Source: Mesocentrotus franciscanus (lineage: Eukaryota > Echinodermata > Echinoidea > Camarodonta > Strongylocentrotidae). From it: 64,000 nucleotides of DNA. The stretch is taken from assembly GCA_037976565.1 (NCBI GenBank), contig CP137686.1, positions 4,072,019-4,136,018 on the forward strand. Reading direction: 5' to 3'. The stretch's first letter is position 1. Each line of letters starts with the position of its first letter. The position numbers were made by a program, and so were the translations under genes. The notes under the pieces were generated by a model, which saw nothing but the letters and a program-made list of their open reading frames with translations, did no database searches and had not been told where the DNA came from. Below, in pieces: positions 34,041 to 46,238 of the stretch.

Positions 34041-34582
34041 TTAACCACATCAGACATCTAGAGCAAACAAGAAACTCTTACTATCTTATACTCTTAAATT
34101 ATGTAAAATACAGTAGCCTACAGTGCTCAGGGTTTCCTAGCATGAAAAGTTGCAAAAACATCGTCAAACCAGCACTGTGCATCTAGTGCTTGACGAAATT
34201 TTCGATACACTGCAAACAGTGTGCCTTTGGTGTGATTATTACGTCACAATAGAGTGCGCGCAAAGTGCGCAGGTTCTCATACGCGTAATAGATACGCAAA
34301 GAAAATTACAAAAACCCGGATGTTGGCTTTACATTATTGCCCACTAGTTTAACACGCATTTTGCCATTGACTCTCCAGAATGGGCAATAATATTTGTTCA
34401 TTGGTTTACTGTGTAATAATATTTACCGGCAAATTACACACACAATCCCATTGAATTTTCTGAGCGGTCAATATATTTTTTTCCGCTTAGTTTTATTGGC
34501 TTATCAATTAAACTTAGAGGGCAATACAGTTTAATAATTGCCCTGCTCAGATGTCTGATACGGTTAATAATATAGTGATAAT

Positions 34583-34735
34583 GACTGCTATGAGAGGCAT
34601 AGTTGTTTATATTGCTCAAGGGGAGGTTACATCGTGCTATCACCCCGAGGCGTGCCGAGTGGTGATAGCACGATGTAACCTCCCCGACAGCCCAAAAAAC
34701 AACTATGCCTCGAATATTAAAGCAGTCATTATAAC
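34583..34735. repeat. Long imperfect hairpin
   Basis: GAGGCATAGTTGTTT and GGGGAGGTTACATCGTGCTA (left) pair with TAGCACGATGTAACCTCCCC and AAACAACTATGCCTC (right); the loop is near 34655. The inner 25-bp stem is perfect. No coding sense. Confidence 0.85.
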
Positions 34736-34760
34736 TTTTATAAACTGAAAACAGTGTCAT

Positions 34761-35731
34761 AGAATATAATTTTGTGCGACTTACTGGTCAATCATGGTAA
34801 TCAAGTTTGTTTACACGATCGAGGTCTGTGTTGATAAACTTGCACTGTTGCAGGTAGCTTAGTTGGCCATTGAGATTGCACGCATATATCCCTATGCAGT
34901 CTACGTGCATTGCGCGATCATGCCAAATTGGTCAATTTAATAATTTCTAAATCGAGATCCAAACCTTTATCGCTTGTGATCCTGAAGGTGATACTCAAAA
35001 AATGAGGTGTCATATGAAGGAGCAGGTTTATCTCTATATTTCCAAAGGGGCGTCATCTCGTCATTACATGTAGATCTAGGCCTAGCTACAATCGAGATCG
35101 GCGGTCGTCTGCGCTGTGTTTGTAGCAACCAAATTAAATGCACAAAAATGTATGGAATGCCGCGCTCCGCACAAACTAAGTTAATTAACACGTAAACCAA
35201 TGGGGATCGCAGGAGGATGAGGGTACAAATTAATGAATATTCCCTGTGAGCGGGCTACGAGGGCACAAATTGATGGATATTCCCTGTGAGTGGGGCATGG
35301 CTTAAAAACACGACTCCAATTTCGACCAATCAGATGGCTAAATATCTAAAGTGAGGTATATAATAGATACTGAATAGAGGAAGAAAGAGAGTACGGTGGT
35401 GGATTCTATTTAAAACAGGAGAGGGAAATACAGGTATCCATTTACACCTGGGCTCCGTTTCATTAAACTTACCACCGAGGTTAACTTTGCATGCCTTTAA
35501 ATCAAATTGTTGTAATACGTGGTGGATGCATTCGATGCGTTATATTTATAATAATAATAATAGTGAACATTATTTTATAATGCGCCATGTCTGTCAAAAT
35601 TGACACTCCTGGCGCAGTTGTGAGAAAATTGAATTTCTGTGGACATACGACTATTAAGTAATTCAAGAAAGAAAGTTAAATACACATAAGTTTAAGTTTA
35701 ACATCTTCTCATTATTATTCTCTTTTGTTAG
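34761..35731 (+). other. CAP intron 4 continued; 40-bp direct duplication at 35218-35298
   Basis: GAGGGTACAAATTAATGAAT then ATTCCCTGTGAG is repeated as GAGGGCACAAATTGATGGAT then ATTCCCTGTGAG. No gene is recognised. A T/C-rich tract precedes the possible acceptor at 35730-35731. Confidence 0.5.
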
Positions 35732-35739
35732 TGGGCTAA
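35732..35739 (+). CDS. Possible last exon of the CAP gene (stop only)
   Basis: After TTCTCTTTTGTTAG the bases complete the split codon of exon 4 and give Leu-Gly-stop, which would end the protein just after the last cysteine. A 3'UTR would follow. It fits in phase and has a fair polypyrimidine tract, but such a short match can occur by chance, and another downstream exon is possible. Confidence 0.3.
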
Positions 35740-36839
35740 TGGCTTTGCCAGGCTGACATGACAACGAGATTGGACTGAACTACCCAACTCCAACACGTCC
35801 AAAGGACCTGATTACATTTTTAAATTTTACTTCTACTCATCTTTACATCGCGGTAATGCGTTAAACCGCCGCACAAACCCGGGCTTTTCTGTTTTTTAAG
35901 GGTAAAACCTGCTGGTTGTGGTTTACTTCAGTTAATATATATAGAGGCCTTCTTTTAATTTTTATCGCGAAATCTGTGTTGGTAAAACCTATCCTTTTAA
36001 AGCATTGTAAACTGCATTCTATTTAACATTGTCTTGAAGACTGCAGTGCTGTTTGCAGACATGGTAATTCTGGTCTTCTTTTCTTAATCTTTACCGTTTA
36101 CGTCTGTGTAACCATTATTTGTTTTTATTTGATGCTCTTTGTTTTTTTACCATTATTTAAATCTTGAAAGCCCTAACTGTGTAAACTTAGTTAAGTCACA
36201 TTTCAGGGATTTCAGGGGGGACGTTCCTTAAATCAAGAAAAGTGCCCTTGTATATACGCCGCGCATTAGGCGGTAATAGAAGGGTAAATTTTTACTACTT
36301 TGGAGAGGAATTTTTCTTTCCGGGAGGGGCCGGTATAAATAGGCAACTTGTGGTTTAAAATAGGCAATAACGGGATTATTAACATCAGAAAGGGGGGTGT
36401 ATAAATTAACTCGCCTTAGGCAATATTCAAAATCACGAGTAGACCTCAAGAATCAGGTCAATCCTTTGTAAATCGTTCAAGTAACCCACCTTAGACATCC
36501 GTCAACATAGTTTGAATGGCTAAGTTCTATCAATTTTCAATCTTAGATACTAAACAAATCAATTTTAATCGATAAAGTTTATCATTTGACCTGAATATTC
36601 GACCCTCTCTTGAAGGTATTTTTGGTAAAGTTATTTATAAGCTCAACTTGAATACAACTTGCTGTATTCTTCTGAATAAAAAGCTGGTATTAAAGGGAAG
36701 CAACTAAATGTCTTTGCATTTTTTATTTGTCTCAATTGGGTTATACATGTATTTCATTCTTAAGTAGGCTGAGAGGCAAGGAAATATCCATATTTTTTGA
36801 GAGAAAGACCTTGTCAGTGATAAACACGCGTTTGAGGTT
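35740..36839. other. No gene recognised
   Basis: AT-rich with no repeats that I could place. It may include the CAP 3'UTR if the last exon above is right. Confidence 0.4.
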
Positions 36840-38520
36840 CGGTATAAAAATGTCAGAGGTAAAAATGCCAGAGTTAAAAATGTCAGGTGTAGACAAAATG
36901 CCAGAAGTGACAATTCTATACCATCGATTTCGATAGATGCATGTCCATTGTTGCCTCCACATTTCCTTTTCTTATATCAATTGAAAGTGCCCCATTATTA
37001 AATTGTAAAAGTACCCCTTCCCCTTTTCACCTCTGATAAACGCCCCATTTATTTTTACATGTGCTCCTTTTCCTTCCACAAGGTCCCATTTTCCTTTGCA
37101 ATAAGTGTCCATTTTCCATTCTCATATGTGCCCCTTTTAATCTCTGATAATTGCCCTATTCAAATCTGCGAGGTGCCCCTTTTACCTTGACAAGTGCCGC
37201 TTCCCCTTTTAATAACTACCCCTTTTTAACTCGGATAAACGCACCTTATTTTCACATGTGCCCCTTTTTCTAATGATAAGTGCCCCATTAAAAAAGAGCC
37301 CCTTCCCCTTCTCATAAATGCCCCTTTTCATCTGTGGTAAATGACCCTTTTCAGGTACGAGAAGTTATTCATTTTCACTTCAGATAAGTGCCCCCTTCAC
37401 CTCCGATAATTGTCCCTATTCAAATCTGAGATATACTTGTTTTACTTTGACTAATGCCCCTTCCCCTCCTGATAAGTGCTCTTTTCATCTCTGATGGTGT
37501 CACTTTTCACCCCTTATAACTTCCCCTTTCATTTTGACACGTGCCCCTTTTCCTTCCTTATAAATGCTCTTTTTCCCCTTCTTATTATTGCCCCTTCCCC
37601 TTCTCATAATTACCCCTTTTCATCTCTGATAAGTGCCCCATTTATGTTAACATGTGCCTATTTCTCTTTTAATAAGAGCCACTTCCCCCTTCTCATAAAA
37701 GCCCTCTTTCACCTCCGATAAATACCCCTATTAAACTCTGATCGGTGTCCCTTTTCTTTCAACTAATGCACATTTTCCATTATTATAAGTGCCCCTTTTC
37801 ATATCTGGTCAGTGCCCCTTTCCATGTGCGATAAGTGCCCCTTTTCACCTCTCATAATTTCCCTTTTAACAATGATACGTGCCCCTTTTCCTTTCTAATA
37901 AGGGAACTATCACCTTTTCATAAATGCCCCTTTTCACTTCTTATAAATGCCCCTATCAAAATCTGATGGGTGCCCCTTTTCCGTCGACAAATGCCCATTT
38001 CCCATTCTCATTAGTGCCCTTTTCATCCCTGGTGAGTGCCTCTTTTTGGAGGTGTAAGAAGTGCCCCATTTTCACCTCTGATAATTACCCTTTGTACTTG
38101 CCCCCCACTTTGAAGTCGCTCCGCCGCCCCTGACGCGTGCATACCAGCGGTTTACCAGCCAGTAAAGCTATACGAAAATTAGCCATCATACATTTCGAAA
38201 TTCAGCGAAACAACACTTTGATTATTATGGAATGAGATTATACATTCTTCCGTTAAAACTTTTGAGCATACAAGGAGGACGATTGACTCAATACTGATGT
38301 TATAGAAAAATATTATCAACATTTATTTCCAATTGTCTTTTTTAAGTACTAAATTTATAGAACAATAATTATTACTTTAATTTCTAAGTGCACATTTTTT
38401 GTTTACTCTGACATTTTCCGTCCGACATTTTTAGCTCTGGCATTTGTACCCCTGGCATTTTTACCAGTGACATTTTTTTTTACCGCTGCCATTTTTACCT
38501 CTCACATTTTCACCGGGCAC
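36840..38520. repeat. Degenerate 22-30 bp array flanked by opposite-strand copies of its motif
   Basis: From about 36985 to 38110, irregular units of the form TGCCCCTTTTCACCTCTGAT then AAG repeat dozens of times with heavy substitution and length change. On the left (36848-36900) the motif AAAAATGTCAGAGGTAAAAA occurs; on the right (38405-38510) its complement TTTTTACCTCTCACATTTT and GGCATTTTTACC repeats. The three zones therefore appear to descend from one short unit, with the left zone inverted. There is no coding sense. Confidence 0.7.
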
Positions 38521-39808
38521 CTTTGTAATACAGTCTTAAATATTTCACAAAGGATTTGACTTATATAATGCGTTACTATTGATTCTGAAATGTACTGTCA
38601 ATTTCTTCTGCATATACATGTTGGAAAAACAATACTAAAAGAAAGAAGAAGGTGCTTTGAGTGATCGAACATTTTGAGAACATGAGAGATTGTACAATCC
38701 TATGGGGCTTCCAGTGGAACGAGAGAGATGTCGTCGTGCAAAATATAAACGTATAATACAATATAAGTCAAAGTAAAATACGTAAAATGAGAGACTATTG
38801 TTTAGAAGGAGGACTGAATATACATATTTTGTTCTGATTATATTCATTGTGTTAATTACACGACACTACACGATCCTCCTGCGACCTGATTTTTTTTAGA
38901 AATAGATAGAGATATTTTTAGAAAAAGATATAGAAATCCAAACAACCGCTATCCTCCTGATTTAGGTTCTAAATAATGATATTAATATTAATAACCGAAA
39001 TAAGTGTAATCTTTTTTTTCTAGTCGGAAAAAAGCCGAATAGGCTCCCAATCGTAGATAGTCGCAATATTGGTCTTAGATTTAGATTTAAATAATCATAT
39101 GACGATTAAGATCCTAGGTAATTAAGATTTTACGTAATTATTTTTGGATGTCCATATAAAATGCTATCACAAATTCTTCAAAAATCGGATTGTATTCAGA
39201 TCGTGCATTGTGTGCCAGGCTCTGGAGAATATAATCATATGAATGACCAAAAAACTATCAAACTGTTAAATTATTATCAGATTATTTCAATTAAAACATT
39301 TAATCTATAGCTGTAATGTTGATATTACTGATAGTAGGCCTGATAATAATGGTAATGATAATATTAATATTGTAATAATAATAAAAAACGATCATCAACG
39401 TTATCAAAATAAGAAAAAAATAACCTATACACGACTTATTTTTAGCAATTTAATCCAATGACCGGGGTTATAATTATTACAATGTAAGGCGCTTAGAAAC
39501 ATAGGAGTTCTATACAAACGTGACTATTATCATTAAACTTGAAATCCATTTTACATAACCCAAGAAAATGTCAGACAAAATCCATTTAAATATTGGTCCA
39601 AAGCCTGTGCCTAAATGAAAAAGTTTAAAACCACCTACTAGTAGATAGAAACGCACTCTCTTGATTGCTATCATTATTTTTGTAATAAGATTATCCAAAA
39701 ACTCTGTGTAAAGAACATTTCCCTAGTCAAAATGGGTTCTGGAAAAATATTTGTTGTTGCTATTTTTTACTATTTATTTCCTATTTTCATGTGATTATGC
39801 CCTATTCC
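38521..39808. other. No gene recognised
   Basis: AT-rich. AAT-type microsatellite near 39340-39390; short frames only. Confidence 0.45.
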
Positions 39809-40579
39809 TTAAAGCCCAAGTCCACTCCAAAAATAACTTACTTTCAATAAAACCAGAAAAATCAGACAAACCAATCAAAAAAGTTTGAGCAAAATCGGAT
39901 AACTAATAAGAAAGTTATGAATTTTAATGACATGAAAAACTTTGAAAATCACTACACAAATTGGCAACTCACTCATGAGTCTGTGACGTATGGTCCTCAC
40001 TATCCACTAATTATTTTCTTTATATTGATAATATAAATTTCCTATTTTCACCCTAAGAATCTTATTTCTTCACACCAGCATCCAAGTTAGATTGTTAGTA
40101 ATATGTTTTTGTGTGGATGCACAAATAAAGAGTAATTTTGTCCAGTTAAATCATGAAAAAGTGAATTTTTGATAAACTATTTATATAAAAATCAATAATT
40201 ATGAAATACAATATTTAGAAAATAGTATCAATTCTTCAAAATTCATAAACAATTTTGGGAAATGTCATGCACGCAATATGATACAAATCATATAACCTGG
40301 GCAAAGGCATGGGAAATCAAGTTTTGGGGATAAAGGAAATTAATGGGATTGAACTATATGAAGCAATTGATAAGTTGTGAGGACATGACATCACAAACTG
40401 ATAACATCTTGGCAATTTGTGTTGTGATTCTCATTGTTCCATAGTTTTACATACTTTTTCAAAAATTCATAACTTTCTTATTAGTTATCCGATTTAGCTC
40501 AAACTTTTTTTGATTGGTTTGTCTGATTTTTCTGCTTTTATTGAAAGTAAGTTATTTTTGGAGTGGACTTGGCCTTTAA
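39809..40579 (+). mobile_element. TTAA-type foldback MITE, complete copy
   Basis: TTAA at 39809-39812 and 40576-40579 flank an element starting AGCCCAAGTCCACTCC and ending GGAGTGGACTTGGCCT. Inverted arms of about 150 bp include TTTGAGCAAAATCGGATAAC and GTTATCCGATTTAGCTCAAA. The middle is non-coding. It serves as the reference copy for those at 2018, 15766 and 51868. Confidence 0.92.
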
Positions 40580-41779
40580 GAAATTTTTGAAGTTTCACAG
40601 AGCTTTCTGTATATTGTGAATGTGAAAGGAAGGACTGAAAATCAAATGATATACTTTTTCTTTTAACACACAAAACAACTATCATTTTCCTTGAAACTTA
40701 CTGAAACTTACTGACACGTTACTAATATATTTTTGCACAATTCAAAACATATTTCAAAATATAAGTAATGTTAAGTCTAAAGGTATAATGTTAAACAATA
40801 ATGGCAAGTGTCAAAGTAACGAGATAAATAGAATGTGGTTTGTCTATATACATGTTATCAAATTACTTTTTATTTGGCTATCACCAACTTTGCAATTATA
40901 TACGCTGCAAAATATAGCCCGAAATTCACACTGAACAGTAATTTTGTGAGATTTTGGATTTGCCATACACGGTTCTAGGACATATACCCCCTGGACATCA
41001 GGCCCCCGGATAACCACTCCCAGTCAACTACCCCCTAGGACAACTACCCCCTAGGGCAACCACCCTCTAGGACGACTACCCCCGGGACAACTACCCCCGG
41101 ACAACTACCCCAGACAACTACCCCCTAGGACAACTACCCCCCGGAAAACTTCCCCCGGACAACTACCCCCTAGGACAACTACCCCTGGAAATATTCTTAC
41201 AATCTTTTTTGCAATTTCAATATTCCTAGGAGCCTATACTGGGATATATATTGGCCCATACAACATTGCAATACATTAAAGATACTATGTCCCTTTTGCA
41301 GCCAACATCAAATTCTGTAGAACTTTGCAGGAATTATGAATATGTCATGTATGTCCTATCTGTGAAATTTAAACGTTAGCAGTGTCCTTATATTCAAATT
41401 ATGCAAGGAAACACGTTTACCTTCTAGACTTCACTGTCAGACACTAATGAGTGACTGACTGGCTTTTTTCATCTTTGGTAATAACATACATCAAAAGAGC
41501 TGTAAAGGGTACATGAGCATTTGTCTACATCAATAACCCACTTCTTGTTCTTTGCGCAGCATAAAACGTACGACCATTCAGTACAATGGTCTGAAAAATC
41601 AGACTATTACTTCCTGGCTCTATAGCTCATAAGTCGATTCGACAACTAATAGTCGTTATTTTCCCACTTAAAGACATTTTCAAACTTCTAAATTAGTATT
41701 GTCTTTCAAATGCCATTGGAATTTAAACTTTTCATTTTTTGGGGCCTGCAAATGGGACATAGTACCTTTAAATAAGGTA
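40580..41779. other. No gene; C-rich minisatellite at 40978-41195
   Basis: About twelve units of GGACAACTACCCCCTA, 13-17 bp each and of variable length, lie at 40978-41195. The rest is AT-rich without features. Confidence 0.85.
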
Positions 41780-42360
41780 AACTCATTGAATTATACAGTA
41801 AGATTAAAATATGTTCTGGCAAGAAGTGGCGCAGTTTGCTGATGACACCAATATTCGTTGATATTTTTTTTTATAGATATAGTAGATATATGTTCACTCC
41901 ATGAAAAATGTTGATCGATAATGACTCCTAAGAAATTTGTAGATTGGACACGTTTTGTGATTACATTACTCATACTAATATTAAGATTGGTAAATAGAAT
42001 TGTCTGTAATTGTATTTTTACGATGAAAGTATATAAAGCTAGATTTGAAAGTATTAAGAGATAACTTATTACAATTAAACCACTCTGAAACATTGCATAA
42101 CTCCTCATTGGAAATTGACATAAATCATAGAAATTTTCATGGCGATAAATGATTTTGGTGTCATCAGCAAAAAGAATTAATTTTAGTTTATCAGAGCAAG
42201 TAATCCTATCATTTATATACAGTAAAAACAAAAGCGGCCCCAGGATTGAACCCTGTGGTACGCCACACTTTACTCTCATTGGATCTTATAAAACATCACT
42301 GTAAAAAGTCATTTGAGTTCGATTGTTTAAGTAGTTTTCAAACCATAAGGATACTGTGCC
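41780..42360 (-). pseudogene. Jockey/CR1-like LINE reverse transcriptase fragment
   Basis: Read on the minus strand from 42360: SLWFENYLNNRTQM, then GVPQGSILGPLLFLLYIND (42265-42208), then LFADDTKIIY with the catalytic ADD, then FLGVIIDQHFSWSEHI. This covers the RT palm and thumb only; the endonuclease and the 3' end are missing. There is a stop just before PMRVKCG and possibly others. A dead fragment. Confidence 0.8.
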
Positions 42361-43159
42361 TCTATTTAATGAAACGTTAAAGCTTCCCCCTCCCTGCACC
42401 CACCCACTATTTTCTGAGCTGCGCCCCTCAGCAAATAGTAATCAATTCGAGTCACCTCTTGCCCACAGGCGCGTAGCCAGGGGTGGGGTCGCCCCAAAAA
42501 AAAAAAAAAAAAAAAAAACGCCGGCCAAAAAAAAAGAGAGAGAGAGAGAAGAGAAAATTTATATCAACAAAGATTGATAATTACATAATAAAATTATAGC
42601 CTAATGTATTTTAAGATATCACTTCAAATTGTCATATTGCATATACATGAGAAAATAAACACCTTGAGCATCTAATTACACCCATGATTTTTTGTAGTAT
42701 TCTTTATTGTATTCATTCCATACATGTACATCATACAACTTATTTCAGTACACAATTTACACAACTCAATTATTTTGAATAAATAAATCTTATCGTAATA
42801 CCTCCCCTCCCCAAGTAAAAACACAAAACAATTTGTCGAAGCCCAACAACAACAACAACAAAACAACAAGAAACAAAACAAACAACCACTAACAAAAAAA
42901 AACAAAAAACAAAACAAAACAAATTCCCCCCCCCCAAAAAAAAAAAAAAAAAAAAAAAAACCGTGAGCAGTCTATGGCAGTCGAGAGCGATCAATCACGC
43001 GTAAATGCGCACTGAGCGGACCCTTCCGGTCCTCATCCATTTAATTCTCGTGTTTATTGTCAATGTTCATTAAGATGATCCCATTTTTAATAATGGAGTG
43101 TCAATGTTCTTCGTTCAGTAGCAGTCTTTCTTTCTTCTTGTTCGCTTTTACATAATTTT
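42361..43159. other. Low-complexity region, no gene
   Basis: A-run at 42496-42520 after a MITE-like GGCGCGTAGCCAGGGGTGGG, (GA)n at 42536-42550, AAC repeats at 42846-42870, and C- then A-runs at 42926-42960. Long frames on the minus strand here are poly-Phe/Val shadows of these runs. Confidence 0.7.
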
Positions 43160-43762
43160 TCTTTTATTTCCTCAATGCTTGGAGGCTTTTTTTCTCCCTT
43201 CTTAAAAATAACAGATATTTGATTAATAAAACAACGTGATTAATTATTTGCCTATCTTCATTTACTTCATCCAATCCAATGTGAACTTCGTTCCAGCTCA
43301 TGTCTTTAAAAATAGGAAGATCCAGAATATCACTAAATTGTTCCCTACAACGCATTCAAAAAATATGTGCATATATGTTTCCTCATGTTTTGCACAAAAT
43401 GAGCATTTATCACTTGAAGTGAATTTAAACCTGTATAAATAGCGATTAACATATACAATTTTATACAGCTGTTTGAACTGAAATTCTCTTAGTTTATTAT
43501 CTAATGTGCTGGATCTCGGACGGACAAAAACCTTTTCAATTTCTTTAACCGACAGATTATATGATGAATGTAATTTATGAAAACTAACGGGGAGGTCAGG
43601 CATTTTTTGTAAGCACGCCCTGTACAAATTCTTTGAACAGACTGATTCAAATTGGATAGTTTTCTTTGACTTTGTATATATTTATCATGTATTTCATCTT
43701 TTGCACAAGCTGCGACTTGAGCATTTGATTGTCAAGTGGATTTGGCGCCTTACAAATCTTAT

Positions 43763-43805
<43 letters not shown>

Positions 43806-44830
43806 CACTAACTTTTGTTGGCAGTTTTCCAAACCAGGAATCTTGTCCTTTCTTTCTTTGGCTTTGTTCTTACAATATTTTCTCGTAAAGCTACGTATCT
43901 CCATTTTTACATAATCCCATAATATTCTATTATCTGTTATCTCTTTGGATAACCTAAGTTAACCTTGTTATTTCTTCTTTCTTCTTTCATACTTTTAACA
44001 TAATCTGCATCATTACATAAACTATTTTTGAATTTCCAATATCCTGCCTTTATTACCGGATTAGTAGAAGAATGGAGTTTGATATTCAGTTTTATTGCTG
44101 AGTGGTCAGGTGTTATTGAAGGAAGTATTTTGCAATTGAATACCATATCTTCTAAGCTCTCGAAATAACCCAATAATCTAATCTACTTTGCATCGAAGGA
44201 TTTTCTCGGTGATATGTAAATTGTTTACTTACATTATTTTTTAATCTCCATATATCTATGGCATTATAGTCCATTTAAAAAAAAATCGAATTCATAGCTA
44301 AGCTTAGACTGTTTTTTATTAATATTATGTCCAATACAGTCGAGATGTACATTTCTAACCATATTAAAATCCCCTCCTATTATGAAAGGCTTATTTTTAA
44401 GTTCATCCTTTTCCAGGATATTTATAAACGTGCCACATAACTCTATAATTGTTCAAACTCTTTGCTCCCAACTGGGAAGTAAACATTTCCGAGTATTACC
44501 TCTTTATTTTGCAACAAACCAACTGTAAAAAATGTATCTGCCTTCTGCGTCAATAATTGTATGGCGTAGTTTAATATTTACTCCACTGTCAAATAGTATC
44601 ATAACCCCTTTACTGTGGTTAGTACCATGGCTGTATATACAATCACCGTCCCACAACGAATTCCAAGTATTAACTATATCTTGTATACTGAAGGTTTCCT
44701 GTAGAAAAACAATATTCCCACCTTTCTCTTTGCACCATCTAAAAATGTTTCCTTTGTTTTTCTCCCAAATACCTTTTACATTTAATGATATAAAATTACA
44801 GACTGAAGATTTAATCTCACACGTCATAAG
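43160..44830 (-). pseudogene. L1/Tx1-like LINE with reverse transcriptase deleted
   Basis: On the minus strand, 44827-44504 gives an endonuclease start (NFISLNVKGIWEKNKG, FLQETFS, HSKGVMILFD). 44173-43937 gives its end (ITPDHSAIKLNI, GYWKFKNSL). 43904-43647 is a charged linker interrupted by (ATT)n. 43627-43300 is the far C-terminus, with REFQFKQLYKIVYVNRYL and a C..C...H...C knuckle (CSFCAKHEETYMHIFFEC). The RT between linker and C-terminus is gone, so about 2 kb was deleted. The microsatellite at 43769-43805 follows TTGGCGCCTTACAAATC, which looks like the inserted tail of another LINE. Confidence 0.8.
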
Positions 44831-45972
44831 CGTGTAGAGGAGATAATATAGATGGACGAAATGGAAGGGCCGCTGTTTACTTTCATGTTAATTATGATGC
44901 TATATAATATACCACCTGCCAGATCAAAAGGCTGCTACAGACTATCCCCAAAGACAAAAAGAATACACTAAACAAATGATTTAACATGCTACACAAACAG
45001 TAAAACAGATCTAGAAAAGATGTGCCTGCTGAAATTTAAAATTAAAAAAAAGGTTTCAACAATTTCCCGTCCGCTCTTCCCCTCCGCCCCACCCACCATA
45101 CTTGTGCCACATGGTCGCACAATATACACCTTAGCTAAAACAAACTTTCATGAACATAATTATAAACAAGCATTAAAGTTCCTTTATCAACTAAAATCCT
45201 CAAAACAATCAAACAAAATTTTGTGTGACCTAACCAGTTCTATAATTACGCTTCGTATTCGAACATCACAATACTCTTGCTTTTTATTTTCTCAACTGAA
45301 TGGAACAATACTTGGCAGAAACGCTTTAAACTACTGAAAAATTCCATTTAATCAAAAAGCCCTAAATTCTTCAAATAATTTTTTGAAACAAAAAAAAATT
45401 CTTCAAATAATTACTTTGTTGTCAATCTACGGTGCGCAAGAAAAACCAAATGAGCTTATTTCAACCTGTCTCAAACCAACCCAGGTATTTTTTCTTTTCC
45501 CCTTCCATTTCCCTTTTTTTGTCCTCTAAACCAAAACATTTAAAGAAGATATTCAAATATGTTGTCAAAATAATTTCGGCCAAGTTTCTTATTCCATTCA
45601 ATATCAGTCAGGATGTTACAAAAATGAAGAACCAAAGAACAAAATATTTGCACTCGTTTTAAAGTTTTAATTAAACTTGTTACATAATGTCATTCAATCA
45701 TGTAAAAAAATCCGATATAGTCACCAAGCCTGCTTACATAATTAAAAATAAAACTCCATTGACAGATAAAACAACATCCTCATCAGGAAGAAATTAAAGA
45801 ATGTTGCTGGAAGAATTAATAATTAATTAAGAACAAAAGACCCGTTCGATCACGGCCAACTCTAAATATTTGTACTCTTGTAAAGTCATTAAATTATGAT
45901 CATTCCAATAGAGGCTTAAAGAGTCCATACTTGCAACATGGAGAAAACACAACTGCTCCATGCTTGCATGGA
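44831..45972. other. No gene recognised
   Basis: AT-rich, possibly the 5' part of the element at 43160-44830, but no ORF1 motif was seen. The 105-codon frame at 45020-45337 has no recognisable family. Confidence 0.4.
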
Positions 45973-46238
45973 CATGAGCGCAATTAGTCCAGAATCTTGC
46001 CGGTTCTTATATTCCCTACACACTTGATTCAAGCTGCCGAAGATGGCGTTATCAACAAACTCATAATTATGCTCACCAGCCAACGAAATACAATGTACAA
46101 GTATTTCGTTGTCACCAGCCCAGCCTGACTAATTTAATGATAACGCCATCTTCGGCTGGTAGTAAGTAAGTAGGGGAAGGTAGCGTTGGTGTGGTGGAGA
46201 TCAACATTTAATAGGCCAGATTCTGGACTAGAGCGCAA
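45973..46238. mobile_element. Small foldback element, about 265 bp
   Basis: GCGCAATTAGTCCAGAATCT near 45979 pairs with AGATTCTGGACTAGAGCGCA near 46210. An inner stem GAAGATGGCGTTATCA / TGATAACGCCATCTTC (46040, 46137) and a smaller AACGAAATAC / GTATTTCGTT complete the fold. Confidence 0.8.

Noticed and set aside
42672..42994. Phe/Val/Cys-rich frames on the minus strand
   Set aside because: Arise from AAC repeats and A/C runs; not coding.
45020..45337. 105-codon frame as a possible LINE ORF1
   Set aside because: Wrong strand for the neighbouring L1-like element, and no coiled-coil or RNA-binding motif.
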